Positions 1 through 7,631 of a DNA stretch of 13,809 bases are shown piece by piece. Each line of letters opens with the position of its first letter. Position 1 is the first letter of the stretch. Made by a program: the position numbers and the translations under genes. The stretch covers positions 1 through 13,809 of the forward strand of contig JANQJX010000092.1 of NCBI GenBank assembly GCA_028281425.1, given 5' to 3'. The stretch comes from Simkania sp. (lineage in GTDB: Bacteria; Chlamydiota; Chlamydiia; Chlamydiales; Simkaniaceae). Under the pieces are notes generated by a model, which saw nothing but the letters and a program-made list of their open reading frames with translations, was not told the DNA's origin and did no database searches.

Positions 1-99
1 TTATCCATTGAGTCGCGGGATTCACGGCATATTCTATGTGTGACAAGAAGCCGAGTCTGATTTAAAAAATAAGTTGGTGAATCCGCAACTCGCGTTAAA
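1..99. repeat. Left arm of perfect 99-bp terminal inverted repeat
   Basis: Bases 1-99 are the exact reverse complement of 13711-13809; the match stops at base 100 (A here, T in the other copy). Within the arm, 10-25 (GAGTCGCGGGATTCAC) and 77-91 (GTGAATCCGCAACTC) form an imperfect inverted repeat with one mismatch and one extra base. A smaller CGGC/GCCG pair (25-28 and 50-53) lies inside. The unit is therefore itself palindromic and could fold as RNA or a cruciform, as small non-autonomous mobile elements and REP-like repeats do. No long ORF fits in it. The repeat may extend beyond the window edge. Confidence 0.95.
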
Positions 100-125
100 A
101 GAATTTATGGGATGTGTGAGCGAAA
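96..125 (+). repeat. Dispersed repeat copy A (FMGCVSE-type), abutting terminal repeat
   Basis: Thirty bases match 7726-7755 (opposite strand) with a single mismatch. The core AATTTATGGGATGT lies at 102-115. In the forward frame it reads LKEFMGCVSE and is open from a stop at about 40-42 to a TAG at about 144-146, so the reading frame runs out of the 99-bp terminal repeat. There is no start codon suited to a gene. It looks like a decayed coding or mobile-element fragment rather than a functional gene. Confidence 0.6.
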
Positions 126-245
126 TAGATGATAACCCGGGGTAGAAATAAAAATTTATGGATTTAATGATTAAAATTAGTATGATCAAACTTGAAGATC
201 GTTTAATGCTTGAGTGATTTCAAAAACAATCTCGTAGGTAAAAAG

Positions 246-740
246 ATGGAAAATGACATTTTGGATTTAAAAATAGGCTTGGAAAAAAAAGATCGACAAA
301 GACTTGCAGATATTTTGCATGTTCTTTTGGCAACGAATTATATGCTCTATCTCAAAACACAAAATTTTCATTGGAATGTAACCGGAGAAGGTTTTGTTTC
401 ATTTCATCTTTTATTTCAAAATCAGTATGAAGAACTTGCAAAAACAATTGATGAAATAGCGGAACGGATCCGTGCCCTTGGATTTTTTCCTGAAGGTTCT
501 TTTTCTTGTTTTTCTAAGCTGAGTTTAATCAAAGAGGCAAAAGCTCTTTTAGGTCCTATGAAAATGATGGAAACGCTTCTTGAGGACTGTCAAACGCTTG
601 TCTGCTTTTTAAGAGAAAAGCTTCCTATTGCTGAAGAGCTCAACGATGGAGCAACAGCTGATTTTATCAATAAGCGATTATTTGTTCATGAAAAAAACAT
701 TTGGATGCTTCGGAGTATTTTGACCCAAGGTGTTAAGTGA
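246..740 (+). CDS. dps: Dps-family ferritin-like DNA-binding/iron storage protein
   Basis: Predicted miniferritin of 164 aa. Dps proteins form dodecamers that oxidise Fe(II), store iron, consume peroxide and in some species bind DNA. Numbered from ATG246, the ferroxidase ligands are H42 (in NFHWNV), H54, D69 and E73 (in DEIAERIRALG). Their spacing of 12, 15 and 4 residues is that of the classical Dps site, which is shared between two subunits. Length is normal for the family. An in-frame TTG at 210 would add 12 residues. I prefer ATG246 because AGGT precedes it by about 6 nt and the extra residues are not typical, but the choice is open. The gene stands alone, convergent with the terC unit. 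Upstream lie the terminal repeat and repeat copy A; no convincing promoter was found. The family call is secure; DNA binding is not shown by the sequence. Confidence 0.93.
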   Translation: MENDILDLKIGLEKKDRQRLADILHVLLATNYMLYLKTQNFHWNVTGEGFVSFHLLFQNQYEELAKTIDEIAERIRALGFFPEGSFSCFSKLSLIKEAKALLGPMKMMETLLEDCQTLVCFLREKLPIAEELNDGATADFINKRLFVHEKNIWMLRSILTQGVK

Positions 741-772
741 TCTTTACGGCTTAACCCCTGTTTTGTATGCCT

Positions 773-833
773 ACTCTAGAAAAATCGATGATGTTTTATT
801 TCCCGATGCATCCGATAAATTTTCGAGGATAAG
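773..833 (-). repeat. Dispersed repeat copy B (degenerate)
   Basis: On the minus strand this reads CTTATCCTCGAAAATTTATC and onward. It aligns over about 60 nt with copy D (11785-11845), including the shared TTATCCTCGA, AATTTAT, GGATG and ATTTTTCT blocks. The frame equivalent to the others reads YPRKFIGC and then hits a stop within a few codons, so this is a decayed copy. It lies beyond the terC terminator and so is not part of that transcription unit. Confidence 0.5.
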
Positions 834-851
834 GTGACAAATTTTGACCTC

Positions 852-883
852 AAAAAAGACTCTCTTTTGCCTTTTCAAAAGAG
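852..883 (-). terminator. Rho-independent terminator of the terC unit
   Basis: On the minus strand, CTCTTTTG (883-876) and CAAAAGAG (869-862) form a perfect 8-bp stem around a 6-nt loop. It is followed after a few bases by six T residues (857-852). It sits 30 nt past the terC stop, where a terminator is expected between the convergent terC and dps genes. Confidence 0.7.
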
Positions 884-912
884 TTGGGATGCGAAATGTA
901 GATGAAATTCTT

Positions 913-1650
913 TTAGTCGAGCTTTTCAGGTGAGGGTTTCTCTTTTTTTTTGAAAAAAAAGCTCGAAAGGAAAAAGAAGAAGATTCCTCCCCAAAAAAGG
1001 AGATCAAGAGGTAGAGGGACTCCTTTTTGATGAGGAAAAAAAAATCCTTTAAAAAAAGCCTCTAGAAAGAGTTTCATCCCAATCCAGCCGACAATAAGAT
1101 GGGCGCCGACTTCAAGTCCAGGAAATTTTTCGATGCAATAGATGAAGAACTTTGCTGCAAAGCGCATGAGAATGATTCCTACAATTCCTCCAAAATAGAC
1201 GATCCAGATTTTAGGAGGCAAATGGAAAGAATGCCATTCAATACCGATGAGAGCAAGTCCGGCTAAAATTGAGTCAATCGCAAATGCAAAGTCTGTTAAT
1301 TCAATGAAAAATACAATCTTCCAGAAAGAAATAGGGCCTTTTTTAGGTTTTTTGAGTTTGGGAAAAAAGAAAAAGCGGAGATGATTGATCGAAAGAAAGA
1401 TCAGGTATCCTCCTCCGATGAGTTGAATCCAAAAAAGTTGAATGAGATATGCTGCTCCTAAGATGCCGAAAGCACGTAGCACAATTGCTGATCCAAGACC
1501 TATGAAAAGAGCTTTTTTTTGCTTTGAGGCGGGAAGATTAGAGGCAATAAGAGAGAGTGCTAGAGCATTATCCAAAGATAAAATGCCTTCTAAAAAAACC
1601 AAGGTAACAAGGCGCAGTATATCGATAAGAGAAAAGGTTTGGCTTAACAT
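913..1650 (-). CDS. TerC family integral membrane protein (probable metal ion exporter)
   Basis: A 245-aa polytopic inner-membrane protein. TerC-family proteins are associated with tellurite resistance, and several members export manganese, partly to metallate exported proteins. Both hallmark motifs are present: EGILSLDN (E21, D27, N28) in the first membrane segment, and ELTDFAFAIDSILA (E117, D120, D126) in a middle segment. About seven hydrophobic segments can be seen. The C-terminus is Phe-rich then Lys-rich and is encoded by A/T homopolymers of 8-9 nt. ATG1650 is chosen because the first TerC motif follows directly and AAGG lies about 10 nt upstream. It is the second gene of a unit with the 481-aa protein (40-nt gap), and a terminator follows. 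The family is clear; substrate and gene name are not. Confidence 0.92.
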   Translation of the reverse strand: MLSQTFSLIDILRLVTLVFLEGILSLDNALALSLIASNLPASKQKKALFIGLGSAIVLRAFGILGAAYLIQLFWIQLIGGGYLIFLSINHLRFFFFPKLKKPKKGPISFWKIVFFIELTDFAFAIDSILAGLALIGIEWHSFHLPPKIWIVYFGGIVGIILMRFAAKFFIYCIEKFPGLEVGAHLIVGWIGMKLFLEAFFKGFFFPHQKGVPLPLDLLFWGGIFFFFLSSFFFKKKEKPSPEKLD

Positions 1651-1690
1651 AAAAAAACAGCCTTATTTATCTCTAAAGATGGCGAAGAGA

Positions 1691-3136
1691 TTATGCAAAT
1701 ATAGATTTGCCTAAAGAAGTGATTTTAAGGCACTCTTTTCCTTGAAAAATTCCAGTTGCAACCATGCCTCCTTCAAAGAGCCATTCATAAATGATTTTTC
1801 GTATCAAAAGTTTTTCTTCATGAGTATAATCGGGGAGAGTATAATTCCAATGACGTCCCGTTTTTTTAAGAACCATTTTGCTTTTTTCGCTAATTGGGGC
1901 AATGATTCCTCTAAAGAAATCATCAAAAAAGACCCAGTTCATATCGATAATACGGATGATGCTATTTTCAATTTCATGAATATTGCGTTTTGTATAAATT
2001 TCTTGAGAAAACTCAGAAAAAGGGTAACGATTGATGGTTGTTTTATAAGTTGTAAGTGCCCGTTTTTCCAAAGGAAGGGTTAACCAATCTCCGATCTCAT
2101 TTGAAGGAATAAGTTGTTTTTTTTCGATCTTTGCAAGTTTTAAAAAAAGGAGTTTTTGCAAAACACGATTCATATAATCATCAAAAAAGAATAACCCCTC
2201 TTTTGTATTGAGATTAAAATGCAGACATTGTTCAGAGATAGGTTCTTTAAAATGCTTTTCTAGAATCCAACGCTCTTTGTTGTCCAAATCTAAAAATAGG
2301 GGAGTTTTTTTTGCAAAAGCCAAAAGGGGAGACATGTCTTCGATAAAGGAAAAGTCATGAGGCCTATGTCTTTGGATCTGATACTGATTTTCAATTTCAA
2401 TGGGTTTGCTTTTTTTGAGAAAATTCAAATAGTTTTTCCATTCTTGAAAAAGGGTGACCATTTCGACCCATTTTCCATTGACTTTTTCGAAGACAATACA
2501 ACAGACAAAGTTAAATTCTAAGTAAAGCATATGCTTTTCAAATTCTTCATCATTAAGGGTGTATAATTTTTTAAGCTGACTGGAGTAGATCTTATATTTC
2601 GGAGAACTAAGAAGCGCATTGATAATCCCTGTGAGTTTCTCATCATTGAAGTTGAGTTCAGATAAATAGCGTTGAAACGTTTGAGGTGTTTCGAGATACT
2701 TTTCAATTAAAGAGTGAAAAATATTATTGGATGTTCGAGGAATAGGATACCAGGTAGGTAAAATATGAATAGGAACTTTTTTTAATAAGGTTTGAATAAA
2801 TTCAATTCCTGGAATGAATTTCTCTTCAAATTTTATCATTTGATTTTCAAAGTATTTCCGTTTTTCTTTATTGATCACTACTACGCTATCTACAATTTTA
2901 AAGAGATTAGTTTTTAGAAGAGCATTTAATATTTCAAGAGTTTTATTAAGGGATTTATCGATTTGTTTGGCTAAAAGAGCAATTGGAAATTGGTTGGGGA
3001 TATATATAATTTCTTTTAAAACTTCGATTTCATCTGTAGAAAGATGAGATAAGAGAAGTCGGTTTTGAATATCATTTTTATAATCATAGTCACTTAGATT
3101 GATTTTATTTTTTCGATAAGTTTGGGCTTCATTCAT
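1691..3136 (-). CDS. Conserved-looking hypothetical protein, 481 aa
   Basis: I do not recognise a named family. The ORF is long, starts with ATG and has normal codon use, so it is very likely a real gene. The protein has no signal peptide or membrane helix. It is rich in Lys, Glu, Leu and aromatic residues and looks largely alpha-helical. Residues ~30-100 resemble a helix-turn-helix or winged-helix fold (IALLAKQIDKSLNKTLEILN followed by a short strand-like stretch). The C-terminal ~60 residues (from LKKTGRHWNYTLPDY to GKECLKITSLGKSIF) could be a second winged helix, so a DNA- or protein-binding role is possible but is inference only. It is the first gene of the terC unit and divergent from leuS. 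The Shine-Dalgarno sequence is weak. Alternatives include a lineage-specific chlamydial effector or adaptor. Confidence 0.85.
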   Translation of the reverse strand: MNEAQTYRKNKINLSDYDYKNDIQNRLLLSHLSTDEIEVLKEIIYIPNQFPIALLAKQIDKSLNKTLEILNALLKTNLFKIVDSVVVINKEKRKYFENQMIKFEEKFIPGIEFIQTLLKKVPIHILPTWYPIPRTSNNIFHSLIEKYLETPQTFQRYLSELNFNDEKLTGIINALLSSPKYKIYSSQLKKLYTLNDEEFEKHMLYLEFNFVCCIVFEKVNGKWVEMVTLFQEWKNYLNFLKKSKPIEIENQYQIQRHRPHDFSFIEDMSPLLAFAKKTPLFLDLDNKERWILEKHFKEPISEQCLHFNLNTKEGLFFFDDYMNRVLQKLLFLKLAKIEKKQLIPSNEIGDWLTLPLEKRALTTYKTTINRYPFSEFSQEIYTKRNIHEIENSIIRIIDMNWVFFDDFFRGIIAPISEKSKMVLKKTGRHWNYTLPDYTHEEKLLIRKIIYEWLFEGGMVATGIFQGKECLKITSLGKSIFA

Positions 3137-3191
3137 CTAAAGAACTCATTGCCTGAATTTGATTTTTTGACATTTAAATATTTGTTTAATA

Positions 3192-3220
3192 AGTGTAAAC
3201 ATTCTTATTATTTATTGCAA
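3192..3220 (-). promoter_or_regulatory. Candidate sigma-70-type promoter for the 481-aa gene/terC unit, with overlapping dyad
   Basis: Read on the minus strand: TTGCAA (3220-3215), a 17-nt spacer, then TACACT (3197-3192), about 55 nt upstream of ATG3136. Each hexamer matches consensus at four of six bases. A short dyad, TGTTTA-N7-TAAACA (3183-3201), covers the -10 box and could be an operator. AT-rich DNA produces such matches by chance, so this is tentative. Confidence 0.3.
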
Positions 3221-3375
3221 GATATCTCAAAAAATTTTAAAATTCTTCTATTTATTTTTTTTAGGTTTTAATATTTTATGAATATAGAATTAATTATTAT
3301 ATTGATTGTGATGATGGAGTGAAAAATATTTAACTTAAGAAAAAAAGGAAGTTTCGGTTCTTGAAGATAATCGTT

Positions 3376-3403
3376 TTGACCTGTTAATCTGTTAAAATTT
3401 AAT
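3376..3403 (+). promoter_or_regulatory. Candidate promoter for leuS-waaA
   Basis: TTGACC (3376-3381), a 16-nt spacer and TTTAAT (3398-3403) match the consensus at five of six bases each. The -10 box ends 28 nt before the leuS TTG start. The rest of the 295-nt region between the divergent genes (3137-3431) is very AT-rich, and I see no ORF or RNA gene in it. Confidence 0.4.
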
Positions 3404-3431
3404 AGATTCTCAAATTTTAAGGAACTGCCTT

Positions 3432-6011
3432 TTGAAAAAGGAAAAATATAACCATCTAGAAATTGAAAAAAAATGGCAAAAGATTTGGAAGGAGCAAAAG
3501 CTTTTTAAAGTCAAAGTGGACCCTTCTAAGCCTAAATATTACATTCTTGATATGTTTCCTTATCCATCTGGAGCAGGCCTTCATGTCGGTCATGTTACTG
3601 GATATACGGCAACCGATATTTTAGCTCGCTATAAAAGACAAAAAGGATTCAATGTCTTGCATCCTATGGGATGGGATAGCTTTGGGCTTCAAGCAGAGCA
3701 ATATGCCGTGCGCACAAAAACCCACCCTAAAATGGCCACTGAAAAAAACATCAACACCTATAGAAAGCAGCTGCAATCTCTTGGATTCAGTTATGACTGG
3801 GACCGTGAAGTGACAACAAGTGATCCTTCTTACTATAAATGGACCCAATGGATTTTTACCAAGCTTTATGAAAAAGGGCTTGCCTACGAGGCAAAAGTTC
3901 TTGTCAACTATTGTCCAAAACTTAAAACAGTCCTTGCAAATGAAGAGGTAGAAAATGGACTTTCGCGAGAAGAGGGCTTTCCCGTTGAAAGAAGACCTCT
4001 TCGTCAATGGGTATTAAAAATTACTGCATATGCAGAGCAACTCTTAAAAGATCTCGATCAGCTTGACTGGCCTGAATATCTCAAAAATCTTCAGAGAAAT
4101 TGGATTGGAAAAAGTCAAGGAGTTGAAATTGTTTTTCTAGAGAATCAAACCAGACAGTCGATCATTGTCTTTACCACAAGAGCTGATACCCTTTTTGGGG
4201 TGACTTTTTTGGTTTTATCTCCTGAACATCCCCTTGTGACTAAAGTGACTACAAAAGATCAAAAAGAGGAAGTGAGGACCTATCTAGAAAAAATAGCAAG
4301 TAAAAGTGATTTAGAACGTACAGATCTTAATAAAAATAAAACAGGTGTTTGGACAGGGGCTTATGCGATAAATCCAGTCAATGATGAACTGATTCCTATT
4401 TGGATTGCGGATTATGTTTTAATGAACTATGGAACCGGAGCGGTGATGGGTGTTCCTGGAGGAGATCAGAGAGATTTTGATTTTGCAAAAAAATTCTCGT
4501 TGCCCGTGATTCCTATCTATGATCCAAATCTTAAAGAGCATTTAGATGAAGTTCCAAGGCAAGTCAAAGAAGAAGATATGCGTATTGAAATTCTCTCAGG
4601 CCATCGCGCTTGGACAAAAGGGGGGATTCTTATAAATAGCCATAGTGATCATCTTGACATGAATGGTTTAGAAATGGAAAAAGGGAAAGAAAAAGTCATT
4701 TGTTGGCTTGAAGAAAAAAAGTATGGGAAAAGAAAAGTGGTTTATAAACTACGTGATTGGCTGTTTTCTCGTCAGCGTTATTGGGGAGAACCCATCCCTA
4801 TTCTCCATTTTGAAGAAGGAGAAAAACGTTTGCTTGAGCTTGATGAACTCCCTTTAACACTTCCCGAAATCGCCGATTACAGGCCCACAGGAGAAGGGTG
4901 TACTCCACTTGATAGTGCAACGCATTGGGTGGATGTGATCGATTCTAAAACGGGAAAAAAAGGGTCTCGAGAGACCAATACCATGCCTCAATGGGCTGGC
5001 TCTTGTTGGTATTATCTCCGTTTTTGCGATCCTCATAATAAAGAAATCGCTTGGGATAAAGATTTAGAGAAATATTGGATGCCTGTTGATCTTTATGTAG
5101 GTGGTGTAGAACATGCGGTGTTGCACCTCCTCTATGCCCGTTTTTGGCATAAAGTGCTCTATGATCTCAATCTTGTTTCGACAAAAGAACCTTTTTTAAC
5201 CCTCCGTAACCAAGGGCTTGTCACTGCAAAGTCTTATAAATTAGAAGGAGGTGGGTATGTCTCTTCAGATAGAGTGATCCAAAAGGAAGGACAATTTTAT
5301 CAAATGGAAAATGGTCAAGAAGTTTTTGAACTGGTTGAAAAGATGTCCAAATCAAAATTCAATGGAGTGTCCCCTGATCAAATGATTGAAGAATTTGGAG
5401 CTGATAGTTTGCGTCTTTATGAAATGTTTATGGGACCTTTTGATAAAGAAAAACTTTGGAATAGCCAAGCTATCAATGGATGTCGTCGTTTTTTAGATCG
5501 CTTTTATCAACTTGTGATTTCAGATCGGGTAGTAGAAAAAGAAGAATTTGAAGCGATGAAACTTGCTCATCGACTTGTTCAAGGGGTGGAACAAGATATT
5601 AAGGCAATGCTTTTCAATACGGCAATCTCAAAGATCATGGAATTTGTCAATGCTTTCATTAAATTGCCAAAATATCCCAAGAAAGGGCTTCAAATGGCTA
5701 CTCAAGCTCTTTATCCGTTTGCTCCCCACCTTGCAGAAGAGTGTTGGCAAATTTTAACACACTCTCAAAAGTCAATGACTTATGAGCTTTATCCTAAGGC
5801 TAGTCCCCTTTATTTTGAAGAGAAGCAAGCTATCTATATCATTCAAATCAATGGGAAACTACGAGGCCGGTTAACTTTATCCAGAGGAAAAAAGGAAAAA
5901 GAGCTTTTAGAGATCATTAAAAAAGAAGAGAAATTTGCCAAATATTTAAATAGGAAGGTTCTTAAAACCATATTTATCCCTAATAAACTTATAAATATCG
6001 TATTAAAGTGA
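3432..6011 (+). CDS. leuS: Leucyl-tRNA synthetase
   Basis: An 859-aa class I aminoacyl-tRNA synthetase that charges tRNA-Leu in the cytoplasm; full length for the bacterial type. Features in order: N-terminal YNHLEIEKKWQKIWKE; the PYPSGAGLHVGH signature with HVGH at 51-54; the CP1 editing domain with FTTRADTLFG (247-256) and GTGAVMGVPGGDQRD (334-348); DWLFSRQRYWGEP; KMSKS at 637-641; and an anticodon-binding C-terminal region. The zinc-module region (VNYCPKLKTVLANEEV then GLSREEGFPVERRPLRQW) keeps one Cys and lacks the others, so it is probably zinc-free. The editing motif has Gly where many bacteria have His (VPGHD or VPAHD). The start is TTG3432: AAGGA lies 8 nt upstream and MKKEKYNHLEIEKKWQ matches normal LeuRS N-termini. 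waaA follows 22 nt downstream, a pairing I recall from Chlamydia. Confidence 0.98.
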   Translation: MKKEKYNHLEIEKKWQKIWKEQKLFKVKVDPSKPKYYILDMFPYPSGAGLHVGHVTGYTATDILARYKRQKGFNVLHPMGWDSFGLQAEQYAVRTKTHPKMATEKNINTYRKQLQSLGFSYDWDREVTTSDPSYYKWTQWIFTKLYEKGLAYEAKVLVNYCPKLKTVLANEEVENGLSREEGFPVERRPLRQWVLKITAYAEQLLKDLDQLDWPEYLKNLQRNWIGKSQGVEIVFLENQTRQSIIVFTTRADTLFGVTFLVLSPEHPLVTKVTTKDQKEEVRTYLEKIASKSDLERTDLNKNKTGVWTGAYAINPVNDELIPIWIADYVLMNYGTGAVMGVPGGDQRDFDFAKKFSLPVIPIYDPNLKEHLDEVPRQVKEEDMRIEILSGHRAWTKGGILINSHSDHLDMNGLEMEKGKEKVICWLEEKKYGKRKVVYKLRDWLFSRQRYWGEPIPILHFEEGEKRLLELDELPLTLPEIADYRPTGEGCTPLDSATHWVDVIDSKTGKKGSRETNTMPQWAGSCWYYLRFCDPHNKEIAWDKDLEKYWMPVDLYVGGVEHAVLHLLYARFWHKVLYDLNLVSTKEPFLTLRNQGLVTAKSYKLEGGGYVSSDRVIQKEGQFYQMENGQEVFELVEKMSKSKFNGVSPDQMIEEFGADSLRLYEMFMGPFDKEKLWNSQAINGCRRFLDRFYQLVISDRVVEKEEFEAMKLAHRLVQGVEQDIKAMLFNTAISKIMEFVNAFIKLPKYPKKGLQMATQALYPFAPHLAEECWQILTHSQKSMTYELYPKASPLYFEEKQAIYIIQINGKLRGRLTLSRGKKEKELLEIIKKEEKFAKYLNRKVLKTIFIPNKLINIVLK

Positions 6012-6033
6012 TGGGTTAGGACTTTCCAAATTT

Positions 6034-7392
6034 ATGATTTTTTATAAATTCAATTTAACAAAGCATTCAGTTATAGGATTTTTTCAAGGGATTCCCTATA
6101 ATTTTTTGCTTTTTCTCTTGCTTTTGTGTTTTCTACCCAAAGTTCTATGGCAGACTCTTTTTTATGGAAAATATAAAAAAAACTTTTTTGTGCGTTTTAA
6201 AAAGAGCAAAAGGGGATTTGATGCTTCTTTAAAAGAGAAAAAAATTAGAATATGGCTGCATGCTCCTTCCGTTGGGGAAGTGAAAGGATTATCCACTTTA
6301 ATTCCCCATATTAAAGAAAATTATCCCGAGGCTTTTTTGATCATTTCAACCCTTTCTAAGACGGGACAAAAGCAAGCAAAAAGCTTGATTCCATCAGCTG
6401 ATGCTTTTTGTTATTTGCCCTTTGACTTTTCTTGGATTATCGGCTCTTTTGTTAAAACTTTTCGTCCTCATCTTTTGGTTCTTGTTGAAGGGGATTTTTG
6501 GCTCAATTTCATGAGTGAAGTTAAAAAATGGGGGGGGAAAGTGGTTCTTGTGAGTGGGAAAATTTCTGAGAAATCTTTTAAGCGGTATTTATTTTTTCCT
6601 TTATTTAGAGATCTTCTCTTTAAAAAGATCGATAGACTTTACGTTCAAGGAAAACTTTATCAAGATCGTTTCTTAAAATTGGGAATACCTCCTGAGAAGA
6701 TTTTTATTTTAGGTAACTTAAAATATGATATTCCATCTCCAGAGATTTCTCATAAAGAGCAGGAAAAATGGAAAAAACTTTTGGGGATTGATGAAAAACA
6801 TTTGATTGTTACCGTGGGTTCCACGCATGAAAAAGAAGAAGAGCTTCTTTTAACGATTTTTCAATCTCTTTGGAAAAATTTTCCTCAAGTTAAAGTGCTC
6901 CTTGCTCCACGTCATCCCGAACGTTTTAAAACAGTTGAAAAAATCCTTCAAGAAAAAGGAATTGCTTATGGATTATCGACTCAAGTAGAAAAGCATCAAA
7001 AACATCAAAAGGTGATTTTAATCAATCAAATAGGAATTTTACCTTACTGTTACAAGCTTGCTCATTTAACGATAGTTGGAGGAAGTTTTGTCAAGGGTAT
7101 TGGAGGACACGATATTTTTGAACCTGCTAAAATGGGTGTTCCTGTTCTATTTGGCCCTTTTATGCATACTCAAATCCACTTGGTAAAGGATCTTTTAGAG
7201 GCAGGGGTTGGCAAGCAATTGCATATGAATGAACTTCAAGACTATATGCAAAAGTCTTTTCTGTTTCCTTCTCTTCTTAAAGAGGAGGGAAAAAAGGGGG
7301 TTGCTTTAGCTGATAAAATGAAAGGAGTTTCTTCTCGAACATGGCAAGAAATTCAAAAGTTTTTGCCTCAAAGAAAGAGTCAAACTTTGTGA
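6034..7392 (+). CDS. waaA: 3-deoxy-D-manno-octulosonic acid (Kdo) transferase
   Basis: A 452-aa glycosyltransferase of family GT30 (waaA/kdtA; gseA in Chlamydia). It transfers Kdo from CMP-Kdo to lipid A at the cytoplasmic face of the inner membrane. A membrane anchor spans roughly residues 17-38. The N-terminal domain carries WLHAPSVGEVKG with the expected catalytic Glu at 82. The C-terminal CMP-Kdo-binding domain carries APRHPER, GGSF (349-352) and GGHDIFEP (357-364), where many family members have Asn in place of Asp. Chlamydial enzymes add several Kdo residues; how many this one adds cannot be read from the sequence. ATG6034 is 22 nt after leuS, with AGGA about 12 nt upstream, so the two genes are probably co-transcribed. 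A run of eight G bases (6530-6537) encodes part of W166-G167-G168 and is unusual in AT-rich DNA. Confidence 0.96.
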   Translation: MIFYKFNLTKHSVIGFFQGIPYNFLLFLLLLCFLPKVLWQTLFYGKYKKNFFVRFKKSKRGFDASLKEKKIRIWLHAPSVGEVKGLSTLIPHIKENYPEAFLIISTLSKTGQKQAKSLIPSADAFCYLPFDFSWIIGSFVKTFRPHLLVLVEGDFWLNFMSEVKKWGGKVVLVSGKISEKSFKRYLFFPLFRDLLFKKIDRLYVQGKLYQDRFLKLGIPPEKIFILGNLKYDIPSPEISHKEQEKWKKLLGIDEKHLIVTVGSTHEKEEELLLTIFQSLWKNFPQVKVLLAPRHPERFKTVEKILQEKGIAYGLSTQVEKHQKHQKVILINQIGILPYCYKLAHLTIVGGSFVKGIGGHDIFEPAKMGVPVLFGPFMHTQIHLVKDLLEAGVGKQLHMNELQDYMQKSFLFPSLLKEEGKKGVALADKMKGVSSRTWQEIQKFLPQRKSQTL

Positions 7393-7403
7393 AGCAAAAC
7401 TTC

Positions 7404-7432
7404 TTGAAATGAATTATGAAAACTGCTACTTT
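7404..7432 (+). promoter_or_regulatory. Candidate promoter of tRNA-fMet
   Basis: TTGAAA (7404-7409), a 17-nt spacer and TACTTT (7427-7432), the latter preceded by TG one base upstream as in an extended -10. It begins 12 nt after the waaA stop and places transcription start about 10 nt before the tRNA. The -35 is good and the -10 is weak. Confidence 0.4.
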
Positions 7433-7450
7433 TGTTCTACTTAAAGTGAT

Positions 7451-7523
7451 CGCGGGATGGAGCAGTGGTTAGCTCGTTGGGCTCATAACCCAAAGGTCGG
7501 AGGTTCGAGTCCTCCTCCCGCTA
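7451..7523 (+). tRNA. Initiator tRNA-Met (fMet), anticodon CAU
   Basis: A 73-nt cloverleaf. The acceptor CGCGGGA pairs with TCCCGCT except for C1 against T72, the unpaired first position typical of bacterial initiators. The D-stem is GAGC/GCTC. The anticodon stem TTGGG/CCCAA contains the three consecutive G-C pairs diagnostic of initiators, with loop CTCATAA. The variable loop is AGGTC and the T-arm is GGAGG-TTCGAGT-CCTCC. The discriminator is A7523. CCA is not encoded (the next bases are ATTT), so it must be added enzymatically. This tRNA starts every protein after formylation. Confidence 0.97.
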
Positions 7524-7631
7524 ATTTCTTCTCTCATCTTGATAGGATTCATAGGTTCTAAAGATTTTCTCATTCACAGTTGGCAAAAGCAAAGGATGAT
7601 CTAAAAAATTTAGATTTTGAGTTCTCTTCAT
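7521..7631 (-). CDS. Possible 36-aa ORF or remnant downstream of tRNA-fMet
   Basis: An open frame starts at ATG7631 with AAGG about 7 nt upstream (MKRTQNLNFLDHP...). It ends at a TAG formed by the last three bases of the tRNA gene read backwards. The ATG overlaps the TGA stop of the upstream remnant frame (ATGA), which could mean coupled translation, or more likely a frameshifted decayed gene. No family is recognised. Codon composition looks coding-like, but the length gives little support. Confidence 0.2.
   Translation of the reverse strand: MKRTQNLNFLDHPLLLPTVNEKIFRTYESYQDERRN

Noticed and set aside
1..146. Protein-coding gene reading out of the left terminal repeat
   Set aside because: The open frame is only about 33 codons, with no credible start or ribosome site; treated as repeat plus remnant.
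771..1007. 78-aa minus-strand ORF overlapping the terC end
   Set aside because: It overlaps the terC 3' end in another frame, spans the terminator and repeat B, and is low-complexity with no recognisable features.
1442..1714. 90-aa plus-strand ORF
   Set aside because: Antisense to terC and running into the 481-aa gene; no supporting features.
3621..4007. 128-aa minus-strand ORF
   Set aside because: Lies wholly inside leuS, antisense to the well-conserved catalytic region; a shadow frame.
7599..7615. AT-rich hairpin as tRNA-fMet terminator
   Set aside because: A seven-bp A/T stem with a 3-nt loop and a short T run, 76 nt past the tRNA; too weak to call.
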